Part shown: positions 1-8,386 of the stretch, in pieces
How positions within the stretch are numbered: the first letter of the stretch is position 1
Layout: the number at the start of each line of letters is the position of its first letter
Origin: Oleiphilus messinensis
GTDB lineage: Bacteria > Pseudomonadota > Gammaproteobacteria > Pseudomonadales > Oleiphilaceae
Reading direction: 5' to 3'
Assembly: GCF_002162375.1 (NCBI RefSeq)
Contig: NZ_CP021425.1
Span: forward strand, 4,047,001-4,111,000
DNA length: 64,000 nt
Position numbers and translations under genes: made by a program
The notes under the pieces: generated by a model
Databases searched by the model: none
The model's input: the letters and a program-made list of their open reading frames with translations, nothing else
What the model was told of the DNA's origin: nothing

Positions 1-342
1 CAGAATGCGGTCAATCAAACTCGCCGCTTTTTCTTCGCCCAAAGCCTGGGTCAACATGGCCCGAATATAATCATCCGCGCCGATACCTAACCCGGTTTGC
101 CCTCCAACCGCTTCAAGAAATTCAAGCGTAACGACTTCAACTTGTTCCTGCTTGATATCACGCAATTGAGACATGGCGGTACCGACTCGCTGCACTTCCT
201 TGGGCCCCATATGCTTGAGAATCTGTGCTGCATCCGCTTCACCCAGAGACATCAACAGAATTGCAGCGGCTTCCGTACGACTCACTTTTGGCAAATTCTT
301 TTTGTCTACAGGCGCGGGCGCAGCGGCATTCTCTTCAGCCAT
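1..342 (-). CDS. fliG: Flagellar motor switch protein FliG (N-terminal part)
   Basis: Switch-complex protein that joins the MS ring (FliF) to the C ring and carries the torque-generating face. Only the first 114 codons lie in the window; the rest runs off the left edge. The start is the ATG at 342, preceded by GAGG at a good distance. The protein opens MAEENAAAPAPVDKKNL and then shows the family's N-terminal signature, with SRTEAAAILLMSLGE followed by the LKHMGPKEVQ stretch. It lies just downstream of fliF in the same direction (77 bp gap), as in other polar-flagellum loci, so it belongs to the fliEFG operon. Confidence 0.95.
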   Translation of the reverse strand, partial: MAEENAAAPAPVDKKNLPKVSRTEAAAILLMSLGEADAAQILKHMGPKEVQRVGTAMSQLRDIKQEQVEVVTLEFLEAVGGQTGLGIGADDYIRAMLTQALGEEKAASLIDRIL

Positions 343-419
343 GATTACCTCAATCCCCCCTCAGCGGGTTAAAAAGCATGTATATGCGGTATTAATCGAA
401 CGTTACTGGAAAGCCTAGT

Positions 420-2138
420 CTATTCATCTGCATTTACCCACTGTCTGATGACCTGCGCGACTCGAGCAGGATCCTCAGCAACCAGACCTTTCAGTGCATT
501 CAATTGCTTATCATACCCTTCAGACGCCCCGGGTAAAAGGAACTCATCAGTCGCAGATAATGTTACTTTACTCATGGCATCCGTGTCTTCAAGCTCATCC
601 AGAGTAGCCAATCCTTCTTCATCACCGGCCAGTGCCAGTTCTTTCTCGGCTTCGCCACTTTTCGCCAGACTTTTCAGTGTAGGACGAACCAGCCCAAATA
701 ACAGTATGACAAACACGAGGAAGGCAATAAAGGGTTTGATCCATTCAAGCACCCAAGCCTGCTGCCAAAGCGGGATTTCTTCAACCGGTACCACTTCTTC
801 CGGCGCAAACGGCGAATTAATAACGGTTACACTGTCACCTCGGGCAGCAGAATAGCCAACCGCGTTGCGTACCAGAATCGTCAAACGTTCAAGCTCTGCC
901 GCAGGCCAGGGGACATAGCTTAAGTCCCCCGATTCAGGGTCAATTCTTTTGATGTCATCAACAACAACTGCAACGGTCAAGCGCGCAACTTTACCGGTTT
1001 GATGCCGGGTGTAGCTCACGGAGCGATCAACTTCGTAGTTGCGAGTTGCCTGCTTGCGGATATCCGCCATCTGTGGATTGGCCGCGCCAGGCTGGCCATT
1101 GGCAAGCTCAGGTGCTGTAGCATTTCCCGGGGGCTGATTCGACAATGCGCCTGGAACACCGCCATCAGCACCATTCACGCGCTGCTCATCGACAGTTTGT
1201 TCACTGCGCAGGGCCTGTAAGTCAGGGTTGAAAACCTCCTCCGCCGACTCGATTTCAGTGAAATCAACGTCTGCCGACACTTCCGAGCGGAACCGGCCAG
1301 CCCCGATAATGGGTTCCAGAATACTGACCACTCTGGAATTCAAAACGGATTCCACCTTACGGGAATATTCGAATTCCTTTGCGATTTCCTTGGCTTCGGC
1401 ATCCTCATCGTTTTTGGACAACAGGTTCCCCCGCTGATCAACCACGGTAACATCCTTATCACTCATCTCAGGCACGCTGCTCGCCACCAGGTTGACAATG
1501 GAAGACACATTCTCCTTGGTAAGCTCACGCCCGGCATAAACTTCTACAAAAACAGATGCAGAGGGCTTTCGGACATCCCGAACAAAAACCGATCGTTTCG
1601 GCACAGCCAGATGGACCCGGGCGGTTCTGACATTACGCAAACTTGAAATCGTTCGAGCCAACTCCCCTTCCAGTCCGCGTTTGAAACGAGTGGTTTCCAT
1701 AAACTGACTGGAGCCCAGAGACTGATCCTGATCCATGATCTCATAGCCAATTCCGGTATCCTCTTTAACTCCGGCGGATGCAAGCTTTAATCGCGCGGTG
1801 TAAATATCATCGGTCTCCACCATCAAGATACCGGTTTTCGGCTCGATTTTGTAATTGATACCATTATCATTCAGAAGGGTGGTGATTTCATCAGGGTCAT
1901 AGTTGTGAAGATTCGTCAACAATGGCTGATAATTAGGCTCCTGAGCCCAGAGTACAACGGCCAAACCCAATGCAACACTGGCCGCCAAACCGACCATCAA
2001 ACCAATCTGGCGCATCAGCGTCAACTTGTTGAACCCCAGCAACATATCGTTCTGAGGATCCCCGCCAATATTCATTGATGTCTCTTCGGTTTCAGGAACC
2101 TGAGCTTCGGGGTTTACTTCAGCTGGTACACTCGCCAT
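420..2138 (-). CDS. fliF: Flagellar M-ring protein FliF
   Basis: Forms the MS ring in the inner membrane, the base on which the rotor and export gate assemble. It has 572 residues, normal for the family. A first membrane segment lies near residues 45-66 (IGLMVGLAASVALGLAVVLW), a periplasmic ring-building region follows (FLIP-type motif region with GYEIMDQ and LARTISSL), and a second membrane segment near residue 455 (PFIAFLVFVILLFGLV). The C-terminal tail (LNALKGLVAEDPARVAQVIR) is the part known to bind FliG. The Pro/Gly/Ala/Asn-rich stretch around residues 320-355 is the usual variable linker. It lies between fliE (60 bp upstream) and fliG, same strand. Confidence 0.97.
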   Translation of the reverse strand: MASVPAEVNPEAQVPETEETSMNIGGDPQNDMLLGFNKLTLMRQIGLMVGLAASVALGLAVVLWAQEPNYQPLLTNLHNYDPDEITTLLNDNGINYKIEPKTGILMVETDDIYTARLKLASAGVKEDTGIGYEIMDQDQSLGSSQFMETTRFKRGLEGELARTISSLRNVRTARVHLAVPKRSVFVRDVRKPSASVFVEVYAGRELTKENVSSIVNLVASSVPEMSDKDVTVVDQRGNLLSKNDEDAEAKEIAKEFEYSRKVESVLNSRVVSILEPIIGAGRFRSEVSADVDFTEIESAEEVFNPDLQALRSEQTVDEQRVNGADGGVPGALSNQPPGNATAPELANGQPGAANPQMADIRKQATRNYEVDRSVSYTRHQTGKVARLTVAVVVDDIKRIDPESGDLSYVPWPAAELERLTILVRNAVGYSAARGDSVTVINSPFAPEEVVPVEEIPLWQQAWVLEWIKPFIAFLVFVILLFGLVRPTLKSLAKSGEAEKELALAGDEEGLATLDELEDTDAMSKVTLSATDEFLLPGASEGYDKQLNALKGLVAEDPARVAQVIRQWVNADE

Positions 2139-2198
2139 AACCTAATCACCCTATTAACCACTTTACCTTAACGATTTACAACCTGAGTCTGGAGATCG

Positions 2199-2555
2199 TT
2201 AAACCGGCATCTTCATGATTTCTTCATACGCCTGCACAACCTTGTTTCGAACCTGTGTCAGAGCCTGAAACGACACCGACGCCTTTTGACCCGCGACCAT
2301 GACCCTGGCGATATCAACTTGAGGATCTCCTTGCTCATAGGCGGTTGCCAAAGTCTTGGCTGTTTTTTGCGTATCATTTACCTTGTTTACTGCTGAAGTG
2401 AGCATATCGCCGAAGCTGGGAACGTCCGACGGCTTGTTAACTTCATTGATTTTGTTTGGATTAAGGTCTGGCTGAACGGGTTTTGGACGTTGAATTTGCG
2501 CGCGTAAAGTACGCATTTCTGCCAACACCTGAGTAATATCATTTCGCTCTGTCAT
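2199..2555 (-). CDS. fliE: Flagellar hook-basal body complex protein FliE
   Basis: Small adaptor that connects the MS ring to the proximal rod. I chose the ATG at 2555 ([17 protein letters not shown]), giving 118 residues, the normal family size. A longer reading frame with 29 extra residues exists upstream, but it lacks family resemblance and the chosen ATG has GGGTAGGG before it. The C-terminal half carries the FliE signature: [18 protein letters not shown] followed by [16 protein letters not shown]. It is the first gene of fliE-fliF-fliG and has a sigma54-type promoter about 110 bp upstream. Confidence 0.93.
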   Translation of the reverse strand: MTERNDITQVLAEMRTLRAQIQRPKPVQPDLNPNKINEVNKPSDVPSFGDMLTSAVNKVNDTQKTAKTLATAYEQGDPQVDIARVMVAGQKASVSFQALTQVRNKVVQAYEEIMKMPV

Positions 2556-2674
2556 CACTTGCCCTACCCTTAACCAACCCACTGATGTCAAGAAAACATG
2601 CTTTGGAACCTGAGACGAATACAAACGTCGATTTTCTGACACTAATGGCTAAAAAAGCCTTGAATAACGGGTAT

Positions 2675-2693
2675 TTTGCAGAAACCATGCCAA
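2675..2693 (-). promoter_or_regulatory. Candidate sigma54 (-24/-12) promoter of fliE-fliF-fliG
   Basis: On the minus strand the sequence reads TGGCATGGTTTCTGCA, with the invariant GG and GC exactly ten bases apart and 14 of 16 positions matching TGGCACRNNNNTTGCW. The expected start of transcription is near 2666, about 110 bases before the fliE start codon. In polar-flagellated gammaproteobacteria this operon is driven by RpoN with FleR/FlrC, which is encoded immediately upstream. Confidence 0.6.
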
Positions 2694-2848
2694 ACTCGAG
2701 CCGCACAGAAAAATTCGATTATCCGTCAGACGTGTCGAGCGCAAACAGGATGGATACAAATAGAGAGGGATACAATTAGAAATAGATCAGGGGAAACCTG
2801 GCATTAAGGGACTGCATGAGAAAAACAATCAGTTTAATAATGAACGTT

Positions 2849-2883
2849 CGCCCCTTTCCGAGTAACCTCAGGAGAAAGGGGCG
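2849..2883. terminator. Hairpin downstream of fleR (possible terminator)
   Basis: A perfect 10-bp inverted repeat (CGCCCCTTTC at 2849-2858, GAAAGGGGCG at 2874-2883) lies 30 bp past the fleR stop codon and before the fliE promoter. No clear T-run follows on either strand, so it may be a Rho-independent terminator of weak type or an RNA-stabilising stem. Confidence 0.4.
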
Positions 2884-2912
2884 CTTAACAAAAAACCTTG
2901 CCTGGATCTGGA

Positions 2913-4439
2913 TCAACTCAACGCAAGCTCAGTCTCGAGGTCGATTCCCATATCCCGCATCTGTGCCAGCTTATATCGAAGTGTTCTGGGACTGATCCCC
3001 AATTTTTCAGCTGCCAGCTTGCGCTTCCGGCATTGACGTATGGTATCAATTATAATTTGGAACTCTCTCATTTTGAGATCCGTTCCCAAATCAACAGGCG
3101 CTTCAGGCTTATAGCTATCCTGAGGTGCTCCGCCGGCAAAATGCTCTGTTTCAGATAGACTCGACGTCGGGTTTTCGCCGATCCAGCCCGAAGTCCCGAC
3201 CGCATATTCATCCCAGGACTCCCCTCGTTTTGCATCTTGTGCGGACTCCGAAACCATGGATGCAGGCATGGCTGTTGTTACCGGTGCGGTCATCGCCATC
3301 CAGGGCTGACCAATCATATCGAGACATAAATCATCGGCCTGAATCACATTGCCCTGCTGCAGGATCAACGCTCGCTGGAGTGCATTATCGAGCTCACGAA
3401 CATTGCCAGGCCAGTGATACTCCGTCAATGATGTTTTGGCCGCTGTCGATATATTGACGCTTGGAAGCTTCATTTTACGTGTATGCTTTGTCAACAGCTT
3501 CTCCGCCAGCGGGACAATATCCAGTGGACGCTCACGAAGAGGACGCCAGTGCATGGGAAATACACTCAACCGATAAAACAAATCTTCACGGAACTTGCCT
3601 TCCCGAACATACTCGTGAAGATTACGGTTAGTGGTTGCCAAAACCCGTACATTCAGAGCGATAGTTTTCCGCCCCCCCACTCGCTCTACTTCGCGCTCCT
3701 GCAAGACGCGAAGGAGTTTCGCCTGCAAGCCCAGCTCCATTTCCGATATTTCATCCAGCAACAGTGTGCCACCGTTGGCCTGCTCGAACTTGCCTGGAGC
3801 GCTGGCATATGCTCCGGTAAATGCACCTTTCTCATGCCCAAAAAGGATGGCTTCCAGCATATTCTCCGGAATGGCTGCACAATTAATCGCCACGAAAGGC
3901 GCTTTACTACGATTAGAGTGCGCGTGAATATACCGTGCCAGAACCTCTTTACCCGTTCCACTTTCGCCTGAAATCAGCACGGTGGAATCCGTAGTTGCGA
4001 CTTTGTTTGCCATTTGAAACAAACGTCGACTGTAAGGATCCTCTGCCACAGGCTGTGCTTCATCATCATCAATATCACCATTTACAACCCGATTCACTGA
4101 ACGCATCAGGGTTGTTGGATCAAAGGGTTTAACCATGTAATCAATAGCTCCCGCCTGAATTGCATTCACAGCTTGGCGTATTTGACCGTAAGCAGTCATC
4201 AAGATGACCGGTAGCCCGGGGTAGAGTTTCTGTATTTGATCCAGAAGAGCATGCCCATCCATACCGGGCATGTTGACATCGCTGACAACCAGATCAACCA
4301 GACTATTCTCCAGCAGTGGTAAAGCAGCCTCTGCCGATTCTGCCTCCAAACATTGATGACCATTCATTTCGATGGTTGTTACCAAGGCTTCTCTTAACTC
4401 GATGTCGTCTTCTACGATCAGTATTTTTGCCTTACTCAT
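2913..4439 (-). CDS. fleR: Sigma54-dependent flagellar response regulator FleR/FlrC
   Basis: Activates the middle-class flagellar genes with RpoN after phosphorylation by FleS. The start is the ATG at 4439 (MSKAKILIVEDDIELRE), preceded by a G-rich Shine-Dalgarno sequence; this removes a nine-residue upstream extension. Domains: receiver with acidic pair in VEDD and phosphoacceptor Asp54 (SDVNMPGMDG) and Lys104; AAA+ sigma54-interaction domain with Walker A GESGTGKE (158-165) and intact GAFTGA loop (205-210); variable linker around residues 380-450; C-terminal Fis-type helix-turn-helix (AAEKLGISPRTLRYKL). It follows fleS in the same direction (132 bp gap). Confidence 0.95.
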   Translation of the reverse strand: MSKAKILIVEDDIELREALVTTIEMNGHQCLEAESAEAALPLLENSLVDLVVSDVNMPGMDGHALLDQIQKLYPGLPVILMTAYGQIRQAVNAIQAGAIDYMVKPFDPTTLMRSVNRVVNGDIDDDEAQPVAEDPYSRRLFQMANKVATTDSTVLISGESGTGKEVLARYIHAHSNRSKAPFVAINCAAIPENMLEAILFGHEKGAFTGAYASAPGKFEQANGGTLLLDEISEMELGLQAKLLRVLQEREVERVGGRKTIALNVRVLATTNRNLHEYVREGKFREDLFYRLSVFPMHWRPLRERPLDIVPLAEKLLTKHTRKMKLPSVNISTAAKTSLTEYHWPGNVRELDNALQRALILQQGNVIQADDLCLDMIGQPWMAMTAPVTTAMPASMVSESAQDAKRGESWDEYAVGTSGWIGENPTSSLSETEHFAGGAPQDSYKPEAPVDLGTDLKMREFQIIIDTIRQCRKRKLAAEKLGISPRTLRYKLAQMRDMGIDLETELALS

Positions 4440-4571
4440 AGCTGCCACCCCAAAACTTCCAATCACTCAACTTAAATTTCTGTTGCCAGTCTTGTATTCG
4501 GAAGACCATCAACATTGTCAATTTTTCGTCGCGAACGATAGTCGCGCTTGCTACCCCTAAACCCGTTTTAC

Positions 4572-5882
4572 CTACTGCACATCAGCACATTGTGCGGGTA
4601 GAATCAGCGTTGCAATGACGCCTCGCTCTGGTTGATTGCGGTTATTCAGACTAAACACCCCCTTATGTGCTTTCGCGACCGCCTGGACCACAGCGAGACC
4701 AAGCCCTGTACCTTGAGATTTGGTGGTATAAAACGCCTCTAACACCTGCTCGGTATCCGTATCCGGTAAACCTGGCCCGTTATCTTCTACCGTAATCGCG
4801 ACGCGCTCACCCGGCACAGAGGTCAAACACACGCGGATATGCGCCTCGCCTTTAACGGCCTCAATACTGTTATTAATCAAATTCATACAGGCTCCAATCA
4901 AGGCGTCACGATTACAGGAAATATATTCCCCATGGCAGCGGTTATCCCACTCGATATGGCTATTACTGGACTGCACCGGCGCATCTGCGGCTTGTTCAAG
5001 CAATACTTTAATTTCATCGATGCAAACACGCTCTGCCATTGGCGTTTCACCTCGGGCAAAGATCAACATATCTCTAACTTGTTGCTCCAGGTGGGTCAGT
5101 CTCGACATCAATTTCGTAGCGCACTTAATTCGCATCTCGTCATCAATTTCAGACTGACAGAGATGCCCCGCATACAGCATTGCTGTTGACAGTGGCGTAC
5201 GCACCTGATGGGCCAAAGATGCGACCATTCGCCCCATAGATGACAAGCGCTCAGAACGGCTCAACTGTGCCTGTAGCTGACGAGTTTCGGTTAAATCCGT
5301 TAATAAGATTAATTGCCCAGGTGTGTTGTCCATTGAACGTATAGCAATGCTGACTCGACGCCCGTCTTTCAGAGACACTTCATGTCCATCATCATGTCGA
5401 GGGGAGAAACAACGCTGAATAACATCCAGCCAGCGCTCCCCTTCCAGCGGCTCCCCCAACAAGTCGATCGCCGCATCATTACATTGCTGAATCACGCCAT
5501 GACCGTCCAAAACGACAACCGCGGCAGGCAATAATCTCAAAAGGGTTTCCAATCGATTGGCAACCCGCTCCTTTTCTTCCAGCTCCTTCCGACGTTGCTG
5601 AACTTCCTCGGACAGTTCGCCGTTTAATTGACCTACTCTGTTCTCAAGATTACGGTAGGACTCTGTCAACTGCGAGGACAGATGATTAAACATATTGACG
5701 ATTTGGCTCACTTGAGTGCTATCCCCATCAATCGATTCCTGATCGAAGGTTCGAGCATTCAAGGTGCCAGAAAATGCACTGGGTACAGAAATGGATTGCC
5801 GCCCGATATCCTGCATCGCAATAATGGGCTCACTACACCAATGATCTTGTATGGATTGGGCTGCCTGTTTTTGTAAACTCAT
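4572..5882 (-). CDS. fleS: Flagellar sensor histidine kinase FleS/FlrB
   Basis: Soluble kinase that phosphorylates FleR. The frame is open up to an ATG at 5990, but that ATG sits inside a sigma54-type promoter element. The ATG at 5882 (MSLQKQAAQS) has GGAG seven bases upstream, so I place the start there, giving 436 residues. In order: an N-terminal region without membrane segments, a coiled coil (about 75-110), a PAS domain (LPAAVVVLDGHGVIQQCNDAA, about 118-200), HisKA with His225 (SLAHQVRTPLS), and HATPase with N-box NLINNSIEA and G-box DNGPGLPD. The missing membrane anchor is typical of FleS. Confidence 0.93.
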   Translation of the reverse strand: MSLQKQAAQSIQDHWCSEPIIAMQDIGRQSISVPSAFSGTLNARTFDQESIDGDSTQVSQIVNMFNHLSSQLTESYRNLENRVGQLNGELSEEVQQRRKELEEKERVANRLETLLRLLPAAVVVLDGHGVIQQCNDAAIDLLGEPLEGERWLDVIQRCFSPRHDDGHEVSLKDGRRVSIAIRSMDNTPGQLILLTDLTETRQLQAQLSRSERLSSMGRMVASLAHQVRTPLSTAMLYAGHLCQSEIDDEMRIKCATKLMSRLTHLEQQVRDMLIFARGETPMAERVCIDEIKVLLEQAADAPVQSSNSHIEWDNRCHGEYISCNRDALIGACMNLINNSIEAVKGEAHIRVCLTSVPGERVAITVEDNGPGLPDTDTEQVLEAFYTTKSQGTGLGLAVVQAVAKAHKGVFSLNNRNQPERGVIATLILPAQCADVQ

Positions 5883-5977
5883 TGCGGACTCCAGTGCATT
5901 AATGATCGTATTAGTCGAAAGCACTGACACTTCACCCGGTGAAGGCAAGCCAGCGTCTTCTACGTCTGGAGAACTTA

Positions 5978-5995
5978 AAGCACACAGCATGCCAC
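5978..5995 (-). promoter_or_regulatory. Candidate sigma54 (-24/-12) promoter of fleSR
   Basis: The minus strand reads TGGCATGCTGTGTGCT: GG and GC ten bases apart and 14 of 16 matches to TGGCACRNNNNTTGCW. Transcription would start near 5968, about 85 bases before the fleS ATG at 5882. The element overlaps the more distal ATG (5990), which argues against using that start. FleQ/FlrA acting through RpoN on fleSR is the established arrangement in this flagellar class. Confidence 0.55.
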
Positions 5996-6201
5996 TTTTA
6001 ATTAACCTTTATTTTCAGACAGTTACAAAACACACAAACACTTAATGTCAAATATATGACTATCACCCCCACACCCATCAACACTGGTGAGTCAAGTTTT
6101 TGTCTACAAAATTTGGCAGGAATACGATACCAAGAATGAAAATGGTTATTTTTTGAACCATACTGTATTTATCAAAATATAATCACTCAGATCTATTTAT
6201 C

Positions 6202-6328
6202 GTAGTACGTGGTTAAACGTAGTACGTGGTTAAACGCAGTACGTGGTTAAACGCAGTACGTGGTTAAACGCAGTACGAGGTTAAATGTAGTACGTGGTTA
6301 AACGTAGTACGAGGTTGAACATAGTGCG
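6202..6328. repeat. Tandem array of seven 17-bp repeats
   Basis: Unit GTAGTACGTGGTTAAAC in strict 17-bp register at 6202, 6219, 6236, 6253, 6270, 6287 and 6304, with a broken eighth copy at 6321-6328. Variants change one to three bases (GTAG/GCAG at the front, ACGTGG/ACGAGG in the middle, AAAC/AAAT/GAAC at the end). No spacers separate the copies. The array fills the gap between the divergent fleS promoter and the lysine catabolic operon and ends 46 bp before the first gene. It could be a regulator-binding array for that operon or a neutral minisatellite; the sequence alone does not decide. Confidence 0.95.
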
Positions 6329-6373
6329 CCGACCAGTTTTTACGGTCGCTATCCCGAAAACGGGGGAAACGTC

Positions 6374-7180
6374 ATGCAGTTATCGGAATTTTTCAATGAA
6401 CTGTGGACAGACTATATCCGGCTGTCCCCTCAGGCTGAATCCATACATGAACTTTTCGAACAGGTAGATGGACCTGTATGCAATGATCATGTTGCGTTTC
6501 GAACCTTTTCGGACTCCCCCATTGCACTGGACAAGCTCCAAAAACACATCCTGTCCTTAGGCTACACACCGGATGAAGATTACGACTTTCCTGAAAAGAA
6601 ACTTAATGCCAGAAGCTATGTTCACGCCACTGCCCCAGAGGCTCCACTCATCTTTTTCAGTGAGTTAAGGTGGCTCGAACTGCCACCGGCATTACGGCAA
6701 ATCATTCAAAACATCATTGCCAGCATTGATCAAGGCGCAGCGGCCAATATCGACGTGCTCTGGCGAGGCCTGCTCTGGCCGCGAATTCGATGGCAGGAGT
6801 ATACGTTGCTCGTTGAGCAAAGCGAGTATGCGGCCTGGCTCGCCGCCCACGGATTGCATGCCAATCATTTCACCATTTCACTCACTGAAAGGCCCACTAT
6901 AAACACGGTGGCATCAGCGGTTGAGCAGCTACGAAGCGCGGGCTTTCGTTTAAATAAATCAGGCGGCTTAATCAAAGGCGGACCAGACACCTTATTGGAA
7001 CAGGTATCGACACTCGCTGATGTCGTACCGGTCCGGTTTGCAGCCGGTCAAATTCATGAAATTCCAGGGTGTTATTACGAGTTTGCCAAGCGTTACCCTA
7101 CCCGGGAAGGAAATTTATTTCGAGGTTTTGTGCCCGCCAGTGCCGACAAAATATTCGAATCCACCCATCATGCCCGGTAA
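6374..7180 (+). CDS. DUF1338 family, 2-oxoadipate dioxygenase/decarboxylase-like (HglS type)
   Basis: Likely non-haem iron enzyme converting 2-oxoadipate to 2-hydroxyglutarate in lysine degradation, as shown for Pseudomonas putida HglS of the same family. The protein has 268 residues, the short form of the family (HglS itself is about 460). The probable metal and substrate residues are visible: His39 with Arg43 (NDHVAFRTF), His165 (LHANHFTISL) and Glu236 (GCYYEFAKRYP). GGGGGAAACGTC precedes the ATG. It is the first gene of a plus-strand operon with a lysine dehydrogenase-like protein and an AmaB-type aldehyde dehydrogenase; that context is the strongest support for the function. Confidence 0.85.
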   Translation: MQLSEFFNELWTDYIRLSPQAESIHELFEQVDGPVCNDHVAFRTFSDSPIALDKLQKHILSLGYTPDEDYDFPEKKLNARSYVHATAPEAPLIFFSELRWLELPPALRQIIQNIIASIDQGAAANIDVLWRGLLWPRIRWQEYTLLVEQSEYAAWLAAHGLHANHFTISLTERPTINTVASAVEQLRSAGFRLNKSGGLIKGGPDTLLEQVSTLADVVPVRFAAGQIHEIPGCYYEFAKRYPTREGNLFRGFVPASADKIFESTHHAR

Positions 7181-7227
7181 GATCGGGCTGAAAAGTGTGC
7201 CAACCTGCGAAAATTGCGAGGTGAAGT

Positions 7228-8343
7228 ATGGCCAGAAAAAATCGAATCATGATACTGGGAGCGGGACGCATCGGATGTTGTATTGCCCGAATACTGCAAC
7301 ACAGTAAAAAATACAAGTTAACGGTCGCTGACTCCAATACCCAGGCCCTTACCGAACTGAAACAACTGAAATTTGCAGTGCTGACACTCGACTTTGCTGA
7401 TTCCAAAACATTGCGTAATGCCTTTCAGGGTTATGATGCAATTATTTCAGCCGCCCCTTTTCACTTTAACGTGGGTATCGCCAAAGCCGCTCTAAAAGCA
7501 GGTCTTTCCTATTTCGACCTTACTGAGGATGTTGCCACCACAAAAGCGATTCGGTTGCTGTCCTCAAAAGCCAAAAACGGGCAAATTTTCATGCCGCAGT
7601 GCGGCCTCGCCCCGGGTTTTATCGGTATTCTGGGCAATGCACTGGGCCTGCAATTTGAGCAATTGCAAACACTCAAATTAAGAGTCGGGGCCCTCCCGGA
7701 ATTCCCCACTAACCAGCTCATGTACAATTTGACCTGGTCTACCGAGGGCTTAATCAATGAATACTGCAATCCCTGTGAAGCCATTTCCCAAGGGGAATAC
7801 TGTCAATTAAAACCACTGGAAGGTCTGGAAACCTTTTCACTGGATGGCAAATCCTACGAGGCATTTAATACATCTGGCGGCTTGGGAACACTTTGTGAGA
7901 CGCTGGCTGGAAAAGTTTCGGAATTGACTTACAAAACTATTCGATTTCAGGGGCACCGATATCTGATGGATTTTCTGATCAACGGCCTGCATTTGGGTGA
8001 TAGCGGGAAAAGCAGGGATTTGTTACGAGAAATATTCGAAACAGCCATCGCAAAAACACAACAGGATGTAGTCATTGTCTTTGTGACGGCCACCGGTTAT
8101 GTCCAGGGCAAACTGATGCAACGGAGCGCTTACTACAAAATATATCATGGGGTAATTGCAGGTGATCACTGGAGCGCGATTCAAATTGCAACAGCGAGCT
8201 CTATGTGTGGCGTAATAGACATGCACTTCGAAGGGCAACTGCCTCGCTCCGGATTTGTGCGCCAGGAAGATGTTCCCTTTCGGGACTACATTAAAAACCC
8301 ATTTTGTAAACCGCTGGCACAAGCCCGGCATCAGCATGCCTGA
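7228..8343 (+). CDS. Saccharopine dehydrogenase-family protein, probable L-lysine 6-dehydrogenase
   Basis: Probable NAD(P)-dependent oxidoreductase acting at the epsilon-amino end of lysine (or on saccharopine) to give 2-aminoadipate semialdehyde. It has 371 residues. The Rossmann motif GAGRIG is at 11-16 (IMILGAGRIGCCIARIL). The middle shows the lysine-dehydrogenase-like stretches PQCGLAPGF and QLMYNLTWSTEGLINEYCNP. AGGTGAAGT lies just before the ATG. It starts 47 bp after the DUF1338 gene and precedes the aldehyde dehydrogenase by 43 bp. Family membership is clear; the choice between lysine 6-dehydrogenase and saccharopine reductase is inferred from length and neighbours. Confidence 0.82.
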   Translation: MARKNRIMILGAGRIGCCIARILQHSKKYKLTVADSNTQALTELKQLKFAVLTLDFADSKTLRNAFQGYDAIISAAPFHFNVGIAKAALKAGLSYFDLTEDVATTKAIRLLSSKAKNGQIFMPQCGLAPGFIGILGNALGLQFEQLQTLKLRVGALPEFPTNQLMYNLTWSTEGLINEYCNPCEAISQGEYCQLKPLEGLETFSLDGKSYEAFNTSGGLGTLCETLAGKVSELTYKTIRFQGHRYLMDFLINGLHLGDSGKSRDLLREIFETAIAKTQQDVVIVFVTATGYVQGKLMQRSAYYKIYHGVIAGDHWSAIQIATASSMCGVIDMHFEGQLPRSGFVRQEDVPFRDYIKNPFCKPLAQARHQHA

Positions 8344-8386
8344 TGAAAGAAACGTTAATCCCGAAAGCCAATGAAGAGGAATCGTT

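Noticed and set aside
6202..6328. CRISPR array
   Set aside because: The 17-bp units touch each other with no spacers and no cas genes are near.
6202..6328. Iteron-type replication origin
   Set aside because: No rep gene, no A+T-rich unwinding box or DnaA-box cluster; the setting is chromosomal.
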